Of a stretch of DNA of 64,000 nt, positions 1-12,901 are shown in pieces. Position 1 is the first letter of the stretch. Every line of letters begins with the position of its first letter. The DNA comes from Phycomyces blakesleeanus NRRL 1555(-). Lineage: Eukaryota; Mucoromycota; Mucoromycetes; Mucorales; Phycomycetaceae. A program made the translations under genes and the position numbers. The notes beneath the pieces were generated by a model. It saw only the letters and a program-made list of their open reading frames with translations, did no database searches and was not told the DNA's origin. The stretch is from NCBI RefSeq assembly GCF_001638985.1, contig NW_017265167.1, forward strand, positions 62,001-126,000, given 5' to 3'.

Positions 1-1715
1 CTATATACATCTAATATTCGTTTGTATACTTTTCTATTGCACTATAATGCACATACTGTATGTACGAAGATTAAATAGTAAGATTGATACTATGGTCCTT
101 GAAGTTTTTGATCAAAGTAATAATAATTTGTTTTCCTATGTTTGACATTTGATTTTCTTAAGGTTGACACAGAGATCAACACCTAATTATCATGTAAGAC
201 AATTTTAGTGTACAAAACCATGGAACCTTGTGAATTTCATGTTTATATTCTTGAGCACACACACACAAAAACAACATGACGAGAAGTAAAGCCAACCAGA
301 TACAAGTAAACAGACCAAGAAACAAACAAGCTTTAGATAGATTTGTATTTTGTATATTAAAATTGGTCAATGCCATGGAAGAAATGCACCTAAAGAAAGT
401 AAGGTATACAAGGTTTATCATTCTAGGTAACATTTCATGGTCTGAGCCTTTTTCTTTCTTCTTTCTATTAGTTTCTTTTTAGAACACTGCAGCGTGTATT
501 TTCTTTTTCTATAATTTTTTATTTATTTATTTATTTATTTATTTGGTTGTATTACTGCTATTATGACTATATACTTGTAGCAATATAAGAAATGGCATTA
601 TACTACATTCACCTTCACCTTCACTTTCATCTTCATGTTCATGTTCAAGTATTTCTGAAAACAAGACAAAAAGGTATACCAAAAAGATCAATAAATAAAT
701 AAATAATTTTGGTTTTTTGGTTTTTTATTCATTCATTTCAAATTAAACTAAATCTTTATTCATTTTTGGAGGTTTTTTTTTTTTTTTTTTTCTGTTTCTT
801 TTCTTGTTATTATTATAATTATTATAATTATTATTATTATTTGTTAAAAATATAATAAAATATAATAAAATATAATAAAATAAATGCGTCAAAAAGTATG
901 ATAAACATGAATTGTGAAGAGAAGAATATATAAATGCTAATAGTAATAATAAGAGGAAATATTTAAATCATAATTGTAAAAAGTAATAGTAAAATAATAA
1001 CAAATTCATAATAATAATAATAATTAAAAAAAAAAATGGGTATTGGTTCATAGAATCTACTCTCCACAAGAAGAAAAGAAAGAAAAGATTATGATAATGA
1101 AAGAGAGAGAGAGAGAGAGAGAGCGAAATAAATTATGAATAGAATAATACAACAAAAAGAAAAGAAGAAGATATGAATATGAATATGAATATGAATATAT
1201 GAATATATGAATATATGAAAGATGAATGTGAAAGGTAAAGGGAAAGGGAAAAAAAGGGGGTATTCAAGAAACCAAAAATTAAAAAAAATTAAAAATTTTT
1301 TTTTTTGGTTGCTTGGTTACTTGGTTGTTATATATATATATTGAGGGGAGGTTATATCTCTTTTGGTATGGACAAGAAAAGAATGAATAGAGAAGAAAAT
1401 AAGAGACAAATGACGTGGGATATAACAAATAGCAAATAGCAAATAGCAAATAATAAATAATAAAGTATGTGGGCGGGAATATTGCATGAGATATAGAAGA
1501 GGGGGGATTCAGATTGGGGTTAAGAGAAGGAGGCAAAATATATATAATATATGTAATATATATAATAGAGTAGAATATAATGATTGGAAAGGAAATACAG
1601 AATATATACATATACACATATATATATAAGCTGCGTGTGTGTGTGTGTGAGAGAGAGATGTAATATATATATATATATACGGTCTTTTTTTTTTCTTTTT
1701 TTTTTCTTTGGGAGT
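1..1715. other. AT-rich intergenic DNA, no gene seen
   Basis: No convincing reading frame. The stretch is AT-rich and holds an ATTT repeat near 518-544, a long T run near 776-791, a GA repeat near 1103-1123, an ATGAAT-type repeat near 1173-1215 and short TA/TG runs near 1620-1680. The part next to 1716 is the 3' flank of the minus-strand zinc-finger gene. Confidence 0.6.
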
Positions 1716-2786
1716 TTATGGAAAGAAGCTGTTTTGGGATGGTAGATCTGTTAGCTCGTCAGATTGGGATTGGAATTGTAGACAGTCAAGCCTTGGCAGG
1801 ATGGTGTCGTGAGGAAACACAGGTAAGTCGAGGGTGGGACGATGCGAGTATGGTCTCTGGCTGAGGAGAGCTGACGGCGGAGGTAAAGATGGCTGTTGGG
1901 TAGAATGGACAATTGGAGACCAAGGGTTCTGGGTCCACGAAAGAGGGCTAGACGGAGACGAGGGCATAGATTGGTCGTCCGAGGAAAAGCTAGGACTGGC
2001 ACGGCCAGTTGAAAGCGGAGGAGTGCGAGGATTCAAAGTCTCAAATGCAGTCCACGAATGTCCAAAATGAGAATAGGAGCCTGAGCAAGCACAGGCCATT
2101 ATACAGTTTTGGTCACTTTGGTCATTAGGTTGATTATGTTTAGTAGCATAACTTTCTACTTCTACTTCTTCTTCTTCTTCTTGTTGTGTTTCTTGTACTT
2201 GTTGATGTTGGATCTGCTGTACCCGGCGACGTTCTTCATTAAATGGACGCCATTGAACATGGGGGCGTTTTCCGTTTGTTGAATGGTCACATTTCATGTG
2301 CTTGGTCAGCATTGTCTTTCGAACGAAACTTTTGCTGCACCCTTCGGAAGGGCATCGGTAGGGCCGTTTTCCGGTGTGTGTTCGTCTATTGGATTGAGTT
2401 TATTAATTAAATAGATTTAAAAGGCAAAAACACTAATAATTGGTTCATTTACTTATCTCTATCAAAAACAAAGATGATAATATTTACCTGTGGCGGGCAA
2501 GTGAACTGCTGTCACTAAAACTCTTTACACATTCAGGAAATTCGCATTCGTGAGGTCGTTCGCCAGAGTGTGTTCGGATATGAACTGTGAGTGCTGAACG
2601 TTGGATAAAACTCTTGTGGCAGCCTGTTTCGCGACATTGGAAAGGACGTTCATTGGTGTGAATTCTGGAGTGTCGAACTAGGTCTGAGCGTCTGCTGAAT
2701 GTCTTGTTGCAGTCTGCAAAGGTGCATTCGAATGGTCTTTCATCAGTTGGAAGGCTTTCTTGGTGTACGATTTCTGATATTTCCAT
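1716..2786 (-). CDS. C2H2 zinc-finger transcription factor, four fingers
   Basis: Predicted nuclear DNA-binding protein of 322 residues in two exons (2488-2786 and 1716-2385), joined by a 102-bp GT-AG intron that interrupts the third inter-finger linker. Four tandem C2H2 fingers occupy about residues 21-134 (for example C21, C26, H39, H43), linked by TNERP, SGERP and TGKRP type spacers. The fingers have the longer C-x4-C spacing; the last ends H-x4-H. The fingers sit at the very N terminus. Behind them come a Gln/Glu-rich stretch (about 150-185) and a Ser/Pro-rich tail that could be a regulatory or activation region. The ATG at 2786 is preceded by stops. The finger pattern with an SDSSSLARH helix recurs in fungal C2H2 regulators, but I cannot name an orthologue or target genes. 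Confidence 0.88.
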
Positions 2787-3363
2787 GTTGCGTTCTTAAT
2801 AGTAATAGTAATAGTAATAGTAATGATAAAGAATAGATTGCCTTTTCTTGCTTAATTTTATTTTATTTTATATGATTTTCCTTTGAAAGAAATATTATTA
2901 TTATTTTGTTTGTTTTTTTTTTTTTTTTTTTTGGTTTTTATTTTTGGCGTAAAAGGGTCAACAAAGAGGTAAACTTCAAAAAGAATAATATGCAAAAAAT
3001 AAATAAATAATCTGTATATATATGTACATGTATATATATATATATATATATGTATATACATTTCTGTGTGTGTGTGTACGCTTAAATAAATAAATATATT
3101 TATACACCTATTTTTTCTTCTTCTTGTGCCTGTGTGCAGATATTTACATATATAGTATAGCGTGCAAGTTCTTTTTGATGATACAAAGCCAAGCGGTGGG
3201 GAAGAAGGGACTGTTTATATAACCAAAACTAGCCACCCGAAAGGACGAGCGGCCAAGAACACCACCAAAGAACACAAGAAAGTACAAGGGTTTGTGCGCT
3301 CCTTGCTCACACCTTCCTTCCTTCCTTCCCCCCTCTCTTTATTTTTGTTTTTAATTTTTTTTG

Positions 3364-3402
<39 letters not shown>

Positions 3403-6400
3403 CTCTGTCTGTCTGTCTGTCTGTCTGTCTTTAGAACTTTAAAATCTCGTGTTTGAAGATGTCCAATAGATGTCTAATTCACGGATAATGTGAGCCCTCA
3501 ATTGACGCTATTTCTTTTCTGTCTTTCTCCCTCTACCTATATTTCTATATTTCTACTTCTAATGCCCAATTGTTAAATTGTTAAATTGTTAAACCGCTCA
3601 ATTTTATTTGACCTTAATTGTCTCTTGTAAGTAAATGATATCGAATAAAGGAAAGAGATGATCAAGGGCTTGGATAATTGTGTAAAAGAGACTAGTAACA
3701 AAAGACTAAGGTTATCTGTGTTTGGGAATCATAGATTGTGTTTGTGTGTAATGTAGCCTATAGAAAGGTATGAATATACATAGATATATAAAAATGTCTG
3801 TATTGTGTAGTATTTAGTCTGCCTATCCACCCCCTTCCTTCCTTCCTTCCTTCCACTTCTCCCTTTTGAGGTCCAAACCACCCCCTTTCCCTTCCTATGG
3901 CGATTGATGGCAGGGGTCTTTTGTTTTTGTTTTTTTTTGTTTTTGATTATTACATTGAATTGAATTGAATTGAATTGAATTGAATTGGGTAATTTAGTAC
4001 CTTGGTCAATCTTGACGTCCGTGGATCCTTAATTTTGTCTGACACTCTTGTTCAAAAAAAAAAAAAAAAAAAAAAGTCCTCCTCATTCCTCTTTCAAGGT
4101 CTGTTATTTGATTTCTTACAAGATGTCTCTTGATTTCTTCTAATCAGAATCCTGTACTTAAAGAAAGCCAAAGAGAGATAATTATTGATAATAAATTGCT
4201 AATTGGATATTTAAAGAGCATTGTGCGTATAGTGTAGATCAAGACCTTTCTCTCTATTCAAACAGAATATAAATAAATAAAGAGATGAAAAAGAGGGGGT
4301 GGAAGCAAGGAAGCGACCAAGGGGAGAGTTACAGCTGAATTATCCCCTTTTCCTGTCCCTTTTCTTTTCTTCAACCAACCTGTCTACTTGCTTACCTCAC
4401 CTCACTACATCTCATATCAACTCATATTGTATCATATCAATTAAGTTATATGCATACACATGTAAAACAAAACTATATTCATCCAAAGGTTGTGCAATGT
4501 TTAACTGTCTATTATACTTTTATCTCTATCTTGCTTTCAATCTTTGGGCTTCTTTAATGTACGTCTGTCTTTATCATTATTATTATTCTTCTTAATATTT
4601 TTTTTATTCAATGCTGAATATGGTCCTCGCCTGCTCTAGAATTATGTCAAAAGTATACTAGACTTGTGTATAAGACCTATTAATGTATATATTCTTGTTT
4701 TATTTTACAAATTTATACTAATCAGACCGTTTGCTTTAAATTCCCCTTGAAATTAAACAGGACAAAGACATACACACACACATATATATATAGACAGAGA
4801 GATTAGTACATCTTTTTACTGCATTATAATACAAGCTACAAGATACAGGATATATAGTACATAGTATATTAAATATTAATTATGAGCAAGATGATGTGTA
4901 TTCAAAAATCATCTTGTTTTCTTTTTGGTTTAGGAGCTTCTTCCTCTTTCCTTTTCCTTTTCCTTTTCCCTCTTTGTCCTTTATTAATATTAACATCATA
5001 TTATAATATATTGGTTCTTTATTTTTTTCTTTACCAAAAAAAAAAAAGAAGAAGAAGAGGAGGATAGATCGATCGAAAGACATCACCTATAGATAATGTC
5101 ATTATTATTATTATCAAAAAAAAATAATTTTTTACCGTTATTCTTAATGACCCTTGCTTATTCGTTGGACAAAGAGTCCTTACCTTTTTGTCTTTTTTGG
5201 TATTGGTTTTCTCTAAAAGAACGTCTAAACTCAAAAAACAGAATATACAAATAAAGACTCCTTTATGTTTTAGAAGAGATAGGATAAAACTATCCCTTAC
5301 TTCTGATTAAAGTGTTTATTAATATTATGTATTACCCAAACCGCGCGCTCAAATAGAATAACATATTGTATATTATATGATCACAAAAAAATGACGTGCG
5401 TGCACACAATGTATGCAAATCAGTGCAGGGTCCTACAAAAATTACTTTAAAAAAAATTTTTTTTGTACATAAAATACACATAGACATAGAAAGTACAAGT
5501 ACAAATAAAAGTACAAATACGAATATATGGGATGAAACGAAATAAAATTATCTTGAAATCTGTCCTTTTAATTTTTTTTTTAATTGTATATAAATATATA
5601 TAAAAGAAAGGGTGAAATAAAGGGGGGTTTGAGAAAATAAAATAAAAATAAAAAGTGAGGAGAAGAATATACATATTTGTAAATTTTATCCTAAATTTTC
5701 TTTCTTTATTCGACTGTCTACAACTATCAACCGATACTGTCTTTAATAATAATTTAATAATAATTTAATACTTAATATTATATTAGCATGATCAACTGTA
5801 TTTTGGTTTTTTTTTCTTTTCTTTTCTTTTAAGAAAAAAGACCAGATCGGTTAGCTATTTTGAAAGATCAAGTCAGACATAGTTACACCTTTTGCAGATT
5901 TTATAAATAAAACAGCAACCTTAAATTCATCACATAATCCCACATCTTTAATGTAAAATTGTATACATTGTATAAATATATTAAACAGAGAATTTTGACT
6001 ATTTGACTTTGATTTGACTAATATTACTATTCACTAAACACCTACCCAAAGAAATATATACATACATACATTTTCGCGTGTGTGCAAAAGGATATTTCTC
6101 TCTCTCTCTTTGTATCTATATTACATATACAGATTTGTACACTTGTATAACTATGTACATGCGATAGACACGAACTTGTCAAGAAAGTATTATTGGGCAA
6201 TACAACTATTTAAAAATAAATTTATGATTCACACTTTAATATTCATAATATACGACCCAAAACAAAAGGATCTATCAAGGAGGTTGACATAACTTATTCT
6301 TCAATATTAAACTACTATCTCAAACAAGATAGAATAACTATTAACAAGACAGTTTGATTTAATTAAACTTCTTTTTAAAACAATTTAAAAAATAGAGTCT

Positions 6401-6470
6401 CAAAGTCTTTATCGTCCCAACCTTTCCCAAAGACAAATATCACAGTTTCGTCAATTATATATATTATTCT
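2787..6470. other. Intergenic DNA, simple repeats only
   Basis: Nearly 3.7 kb without a supportable gene. It contains CT and GTCT repeats (about 3370-3430), a TTCC repeat near 3836-3855, a TTGAA repeat near 3956-3986, an A run near 4054-4075 and TA runs. The part next to 2786 should hold the promoter of the zinc-finger gene. Small reading frames here are low-complexity and lack family features. Confidence 0.6.
3212..3221 (-). promoter_or_regulatory. Possible TATA box of the zinc-finger gene
   Basis: On the minus strand the sequence reads TTATATAAAC, about 430 bases upstream of the zinc-finger start codon. The surrounding 100 bases are less AT-rich than the neighbourhood, which is why I notice it. 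The distance is long for a core promoter, so the assignment is weak. Confidence 0.25.
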
Positions 6471-6946
6471 TTAGGATCTCTTTTTGTTTTTGCGTGCCTT
6501 TTTCGGGGTTGGTTCTTCTTCCTTGTTGACCACCTCATTCTTTTTGATCTGTTCCATTTCTGCCACAAACCTTTTGTATTTTTTTTTTGTATATACACAT
6601 ACATATTTAAACATCAATATCAATGTATAGATAGATAGATTATATATATATATTCATTTACAAAATGATAAAAAAAAAAGAAACTTTCTTATTTGACTTA
6701 CCATCGAATAGTAAAGAACAGGCACAGAGAGAGTAGCAAGAGAGCAATCACATGTCCATTTCCACCTGTGATGACAACCATTGCAGCCAGTGTTGCAAAC
6801 AATGCATAGAATGCATAGAACATCAACTTGATTACTCCCTTTGCAGTGTAGCCAGGGGTCATGATAGAGCGAATGATGTCATTGGTCAATCCTGGTTCTT
6901 GAAATAAGGCATCATCAGAATCTTGAGACTGAACGGTTTTTGACAT
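6471..6946 (-). CDS. PKR1: V-type ATPase assembly factor Pkr1 family
   Basis: Small ER membrane protein that in yeast assists assembly of the V-ATPase Vo sector. Two exons, 6702-6946 and 6471-6570, with a GT-AG intron splitting a Trp codon, give 114 residues; yeast Pkr1 is about 120. An acidic N terminus precedes a Pro-Gly motif (about residues 29-33) and two hydrophobic segments (about 38-61 and 65-82), with a Gly-Asn-Gly-His turn between them. The segments end in a W-F-x-x-E motif, and the tail is strongly basic (KKARKNKKRS). This two-helix hairpin with basic tail is the Pkr1 signature. The second exon lacks its own ATG and is supported by splice sites and the continuing motif. Confidence 0.82.
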
Positions 6947-7015
6947 TCTTATTCGTTCTTATTTTATTTATTTTTTTAAAGATTGTGTACAGTGCTGATA
7001 AACAAAGGCCCAAAA

Positions 7016-7025
7016 GCTTATATAG
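7016..7025 (-). promoter_or_regulatory. Probable TATA box of the Pkr1 gene
   Basis: Minus-strand CTATATAAGC lies about 70 bases upstream of the Pkr1 ATG, with a second TATAAAG a little further out near 7037-7043. Position and sequence suit a core promoter; no expression evidence is available. Confidence 0.45.
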
Positions 7026-7343
7026 CCGTGCGGGACTTTATAAGCTCAAATGTTATTATTATTTTATTTTATAGTAACATTTGAAATAATCCAGGACAGT
7101 GAGGACAAGAGACTGTAGCTCAAAAAGTGTTTAATATAGAATGAAATTAACCTATATAAATTATATATATATATATACAAGCTGTCATACACAGCTTATA
7201 AACAACGATACCTATACTTCTTTACATTTAAAGCCATATAATTATTCCAACAAACAAAAAACAATTATAGGTAAATAAAGATCTTAAAAGTTCTATTGAA
7301 GGGATTTTTTGTACAAACTTAAATTTTTTTTTTGATGTTTTTA

Positions 7344-9045
7344 TTAGCTGATAAATATGCTGTTTTGGTTTTTTCCTAAGAAATCTAATGTCTTTCTCCC
7401 CAAGACTCTCCTCTCCTCTGCCAAGTGCATCGCCATTTCCTCAGACAACCCACTTTCCCTCGCGTGCTTTTTAATAGCAATTATGACACGGTGTCTTCTG
7501 GCAAAGAAAGTGTCATCTTGGCTATGCCATCCCGGTTGAAGTCTCTCCAACTCAACCACAGACTTCGCACCGTTCAGGCCAAAATGCCACTCTCTCCAAA
7601 GGTCGGGAATTGTTTTCACTCCTCTACTCATGCGGTATCGTGGAGGAGGTGATGCTGTTGTTTGTTGTTGGTGAATTGTATAGCCTGTACACTTCCAGAT
7701 CCTCCAGTGTTGGCCTCAGAGTTCATTGTAAATATTGGCGTCTGGAAGCCTGGCCCACCTGAGACTGACAGGTTTATACTTAATGGAGCACGGCCAGAAG
7801 TGATATCCCTCAAGTCAGTGAAAAGTTGCTGCATGGTTTCTTTCAGCCCACTCGACTCTGGCTGTATCTGGGCCTGTATAGTCTCGAGGGATCGGTGGAG
7901 CATTGGGGCAGCAGTACGAAGTCGTAGAGTTGTAGGATCGTCTTCTCTGGCTTCGACAATATGGGCTTTAAGATCCCTAATTTATGCAAAAATAAAGGAT
8001 ATTAGATAACTTTGATAGGTTTATTACGTCTACTAAAAAAAATATTATTTTTCTTACCTTTCAAACTGAACATACAAAGGGTCCTCAAAAAGGGCGTGCT
8101 GCCAGATTGGGTGGGTAGGGTGGCGAAGGCGCATCAAGACCGAGTCTTGAAGAAAGACTTTTTCTTAAAACAAGCATAAGCTTCAAGAAGCAGTCGGCAG
8201 AGTTGGTGTCTTGAGCCTCATTTGCGTTGATCTTATCGAGCCAAAACGCAATCCGGGAGAAAACCTTCTTCAACAACTCAACAGGGGGTTCCTTCATGGC
8301 CCTTGACAAGAAAAAGTGCCCTGCACTTTCCGGAAAGCCGGCCATCTTTCGCATTACCTCACGCGGTAAACCATTCAGGTAAGCACCGTTCATCGTTGAG
8401 TTGTTCCATCGGCCTAAACGTCGAATCTGGGCCTCATCAACACCATCTAAATCGGCCATTCTGGCACCAGCACCTCTAGCAATGTGGGTCACCTTGGACG
8501 AGCGGATCTTGCAGAAAGCAAGCCCTTTCTTGAAGGCCTCATTATGTGCAGAGTAGCTCTATTCTTTGGTTCGATCGGTTCCTGACTTAAGAACCTTGAT
8601 ATCAAACCAGTCTTTTGACTCGGTAAACACAGGGAACGGCTCGTTTTCCACATGGAAGCGCTGGAAGAAGTATGTAGCAAGCATCATGACTGGGCAGATC
8701 TCAACGAGCTTGTTACGGAGACAACCGCTCACTTCCAATCGGTCATGCTGGTTTGTTTTTCCTTGTCTCATAATAAAAACAAGCGCGGGCCAAGGAGAAG
8801 GACCTTCACTCTGAAGGTCTACAGTTTGCAAATCCGGTAGCTCGGCCATTCGTACTGACTGCCCACGCAAAAGGAGAAAATGAGACAGACGTTTTGCCAA
8901 AGTAGTAGTCAACAAGTTATGCATTATTGAGTCCAAAGGTCGGTGATTGCGGCCAAGTAGAGCTCCAAGGTTGAACTGCTAATTGTTCTTGCAGTTGTTC
9001 CACCTTTTCTAGCTTTACTTGCTTTTGAAGGAATCAACTTTTTTT
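7344..9045 (-). pseudogene. Decayed Crypton tyrosine recombinase with GCR1_C domain
   Basis: Remnant of a Crypton DNA transposon, which moves with a tyrosine recombinase. On the minus strand an N-terminal fragment (about 8925-9045, containing LELYLAAITDLW) runs out of frame into the catalytic core. The core keeps the whole family set: Arg in LLLRGQSVR, Lys in MRQGKTNQ, the HIARG H-x-x-R box, Trp in GRW and the Tyr of NGAYLNG. A canonical 81-bp intron (7977-8057) follows, then a GCR1_C DNA-binding domain (RGVKTIPDLWREW onward) to the stop at 7344. The copy is broken by an in-frame TAG at 8559-8561, a one-base frameshift at the T5 run 8159-8163, another near 7630-7680, and loss or shift between the N-terminal part and the core. 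Its base composition is visibly richer in GC than the flanks, as expected of an insertion. Confidence 0.85.
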
Positions 9046-9511
9046 TTTTTCTTCTCTTTTTAATAAAGACATACATACATAGATATGAGTGTTAATTACT
9101 CCTTTTATTGAAACTCCTTTTATATTATACAGACAGTATTATATTTTGAAACAATTCAGTGAATAGACTTTTTGATTCTTTATTTATTTGACATAATAAC
9201 CCGTCACTAATTTGTATGTTTTGTATTACAAAATTCTAAGCATTTAGTCGAATAATTTGTGAAAGAAGTATAGGTTATACATCATGTATGCGCTATGTGT
9301 GTGAAAATTTATTTAGATTTATATATTTGGATTATACATTCCCTTTGTGCTTATTGTGCATTGTGCGATAATTGTGCATTGTCTATTTAAATTTAAATTT
9401 AAATATAAATATAAAATATCACAGTAATTATTCATACTTTTTTCTATTATTTTTATTTATTAAAAGAGAGAGAGAGAGAGAGTGATAGATAAGAAAGGAG
9501 AGAGAGAAAGA
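9046..9511. other. Intergenic DNA upstream of PTEN
   Basis: AT-rich sequence with a GA repeat near 9465-9482 directly before the PTEN start region. It should carry the PTEN promoter, but I see no clear element. Confidence 0.5.
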
Positions 9512-11352
9512 ATGCTTTGTTCATCAAAACTTAATATCATGATTAACAAATTACGTACCTGGGTGTCAGAGAACCGAAGTCGATTGATTGACGATAGCTC
9601 GAGCACCAACCTCGACTTGAGCTGTAAATATTCCTATTCCTATTCTTATTCTTATTCTTATTCTTATTCTTGGTATTAGCATTAGTATCAATCAACCAAT
9701 AGACAATTTTTATTTTCAAGAAATAAGAGAGAAATACATCAATAATGATAGCATATTATCTTGATACTGTATGTATTTATATATATATATATATATATAT
9801 ACATATTAAACCTGCTGTTACAAAGTTATCTATACACATATACTTATCTATATATATATCTATATATGTATGTATGTATGTATGTATGATTGCTTATACT
9901 TGTATACTTGAAAAAATTATTGGCTAATTAGACATTACCTTGAGAATAATTGCAATGGGGTTCCCATCAGAGGGATTCGAAAGTCTTTTCCGTAATGCAC
10001 TTTGTGATGTCAAGAGGTACAATCTTTTTCTTTCTTTCAAATTAAACAGCAACACACACACGTATATATGTATATGTATATATTGATAAACAATAAATGT
10101 AGATTCTTGGACAGTCGACACTCAGGACACTACAAGGTGTTTAATCTGTGAGCAATAATTTATTATGTTTTGTTTCGTTTGAATCTAATAAAATTATTAT
10201 ATATAAACCACATTTCTTTTCTTATAAAAAAAAAAGGCGATCAGAAAAGTTGTACGACAATGAAAAATTCAATGCACCAGGTTAGTGTATAACATGTAGT
10301 GTGTAGTATGTAGTGGATACAAGAAAAGAAATAAATTATTTTGTATGTATAAAAGTAATAGTAATAGTAATCATAATATACATAGTGGCAAACTACCCCT
10401 TTGATGATCACCAATCACCACCCTTTGATCTTCTGCTCAAGTTTTGTAAAGAAGCTTCAGAGTGGCTTGAACAGGATCCAGATAATGTGGTTGTGGTACA
10501 TTGTAAGGCTGGCAAGGGCCGAACTGGAACCATGATAGCAGCATTGTTGATTTATCTCGAGGATGCCAAAGATGCCGATCAAGCAATAGAAATCTATGCT
10601 GCAAAGCGAACCTTGGACGGAAAGGTATGAAACGTATATAATAATAATAATGATGATATTAATATATATATATATATGCAAAACAACAGGGAATTACTAT
10701 GCCAAGTCAATTGCGATATATTCACTACTTTGATCAAATGTTAAAGACCCCATTGTTCTCAGACGTTAGAGAGCTTTCGATTGTTAGCTTGACAATCAAC
10801 ACGATTCCTCGTCCTTATCGCTACAATGGTATAATTTTTTATTTTATTTTTTTACATATTAGATACTAATGATCACTAATGCGCTCATCAATACGCTTGT
10901 ACATACCCCAAGATTATGTCGGATTTAGTATATACCACAGCGGCAAAGAGATATACAACCAAAGTAGAACAAATGCAAGTACAACTTTAAACATAATTTT
11001 TGTATTGTTGTTAATATATTGTGTTTTAGTGTACAATTGATCGTACTTTTGACAGGATCATAATCAATACACTGGGGATACTCTCTTTTAGCGGTGACTT
11101 TAAAGTTGTATTTTATCGCCAAGGTCTATTTGGCTTCAAGGTAAAAAAAAATAAAAAAAAAGCTATATATTTATATGCTTTATATTATAGGAAACTCCAA
11201 TCTGTCACTTTTGGCTACACACAGCATTTGTTCCAACAAACAATATGATTGTCCATCTTAAAAAACAGTCAATTGACAAGGCATCCAAAGATACCATGTG
11301 CCATGAATTTGATGCTGATTTTTCAATTGATATTGAATTTAAACAAAAATAA
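9512..11352 (+). CDS. PTEN: PTEN phosphatidylinositol-3,4,5-trisphosphate 3-phosphatase
   Basis: Dual-specificity phosphatase that removes the 3-phosphate of PIP3 at membranes, opposing PI3-kinase signalling. Nine exons: 9512-9623, 9932-10016, 10103-10147, 10237-10280, 10386-10624, 10690-10828, 10929-10978, 11030-11140, 11191-11352, giving 328 residues. The active-site loop is the exact PTEN motif HCKAGKGRTG (residues 134-143). The region before it matches PTEN (IIAMGFPSEG, RFLDSRHSGHYKVFNL, VANYPFDDH). A C2 domain follows (GDFKVVFY, CHFWLHTAFVP). The long human tail with its PDZ ligand is absent. An in-frame ATG at 9539 aligns better with the human N terminus, so the true start may be 9 residues later. 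The 9-to-10.9-kb splice sites are canonical; the acceptor at 10927-10928 is the least certain. Confidence 0.93.
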
Positions 11353-11450
11353 ATAAACAAGTAGTATATATGATAATTTACTTCTTCTTCTTCTTCTTCT
11401 TTATGTATGTATGTATGTATGTATATTATATTATATAGTTAATTAATTAA

Positions 11451-12868
11451 TTAAATGTTATTGTTATTGTTGATGCTATTAGATTTGTATTGATTCCTAA
11501 TGGTTTCCAGTAGTCCACGGTATTGTATCTTGTCGTGGAGTCGTCTTACTGTGGCAATAAATTGATCATCATCATCGACGGTCATGACAGAACCAAGTAG
11601 TTCCATGCACAGCTCTAGATCTCCTTTTAAAAGGCGTTCTATACATAACATTATCATTTTGTTGTTGTTTTGAAGGTTTCATTTATTGTTATTATTTTGG
11701 TTTGTTTATGGATATAATTAATAAATAAATGTATTGAAGATAGACATTTAGACAATAAAAGCAGTAGTAACAGTAATGTAAAATGAGAAATTATATATAA
11801 ATAGAGAGAGAGAGATAAGATTATATAGATGTATGAAATATCTTACCTTGAAAGGTCTTGAGTAATACCAGGGCAACAACGTAGAGAATATCAAACCCAT
11901 TCAAAAAGTATATATCCCATATACGCAAAAGAGTGTGATATCTTACCACTCCACCTGTAAAGAGTGTAATGTACCAACGAGTAGAATATATATCGCTTGT
12001 GAGACCAATCTCATTCTTGGGTATATAAATATATAATAAATGTGAGTTGAACTGTTGTAGTATACATAATACCAATACTAGCTCATTAGAGTTATTTTCA
12101 CTTTTATATTTTTACTCACCAAATGGTTAAATAGTTTGGGGAGGTACTGTTGTAATAGCTTTTCCTGGATAAAGAAACTCTCCATTAGGATAGGAAACCC
12201 TGGAATGTAAAGATCATGAAGGTTGTCCCGTAGGAACATATGAACCAGGACAATAAAGGCTTTCTATGGGTATATATATATATATATTTAGGATATAAAA
12301 TAAATAAATCAGTCAGTCAATCAGTCAGTCGATCAATTGATGCTTATTTCTTATCTTTTTTTTTGTCATTCAAAATAAAGTAAAGTGAAATAGCCTACTT
12401 CTTCTTCAAAGTACATTAAGATTGTAGCTGCAATATTGGTCATCCCCTGACAATAACCAACTTCGGTGTCATATAGTGAAAATGCTCTCAGGACATTAAA
12501 CAGAGACTTTTGACTATGTATATAGTTTATACTTAATGGTTAGGACATTATTGATCTACTATTATCACTTTCTTTCTTTCTAACTGTTATTACTATTATT
12601 GTTATTTACCCTGTTCCATAACGTTGCTTAAACATTATGTGATCTCCTGTAGTGCGTGGAATATCTAGATCAATCTGGTGGTCATGATCTGACTCGTGTT
12701 TTAAAAGTAACTCCTTTTTTTTTTGGTAGAAAAGGGGATTTTTTTTTACGACAGCAAGAAACAAAACAAAAACAACAACAAAAAGAGGGGAAGAACAAGG
12801 GGAGGGGGACAAGGGAATAAAGGTAGATTATAGAAGAAAGAAGAGGGATAAGAGGGATAGAGCGAGGG

Positions 12869-12901
<33 letters not shown>

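Noticed and set aside
3162..3434. 90-codon plus-strand frame with KTSHPKGRAAKN
   Set aside because: No ATG at its start, ends in CT and GTCT repeats, and overlaps the likely promoter of the zinc-finger gene.
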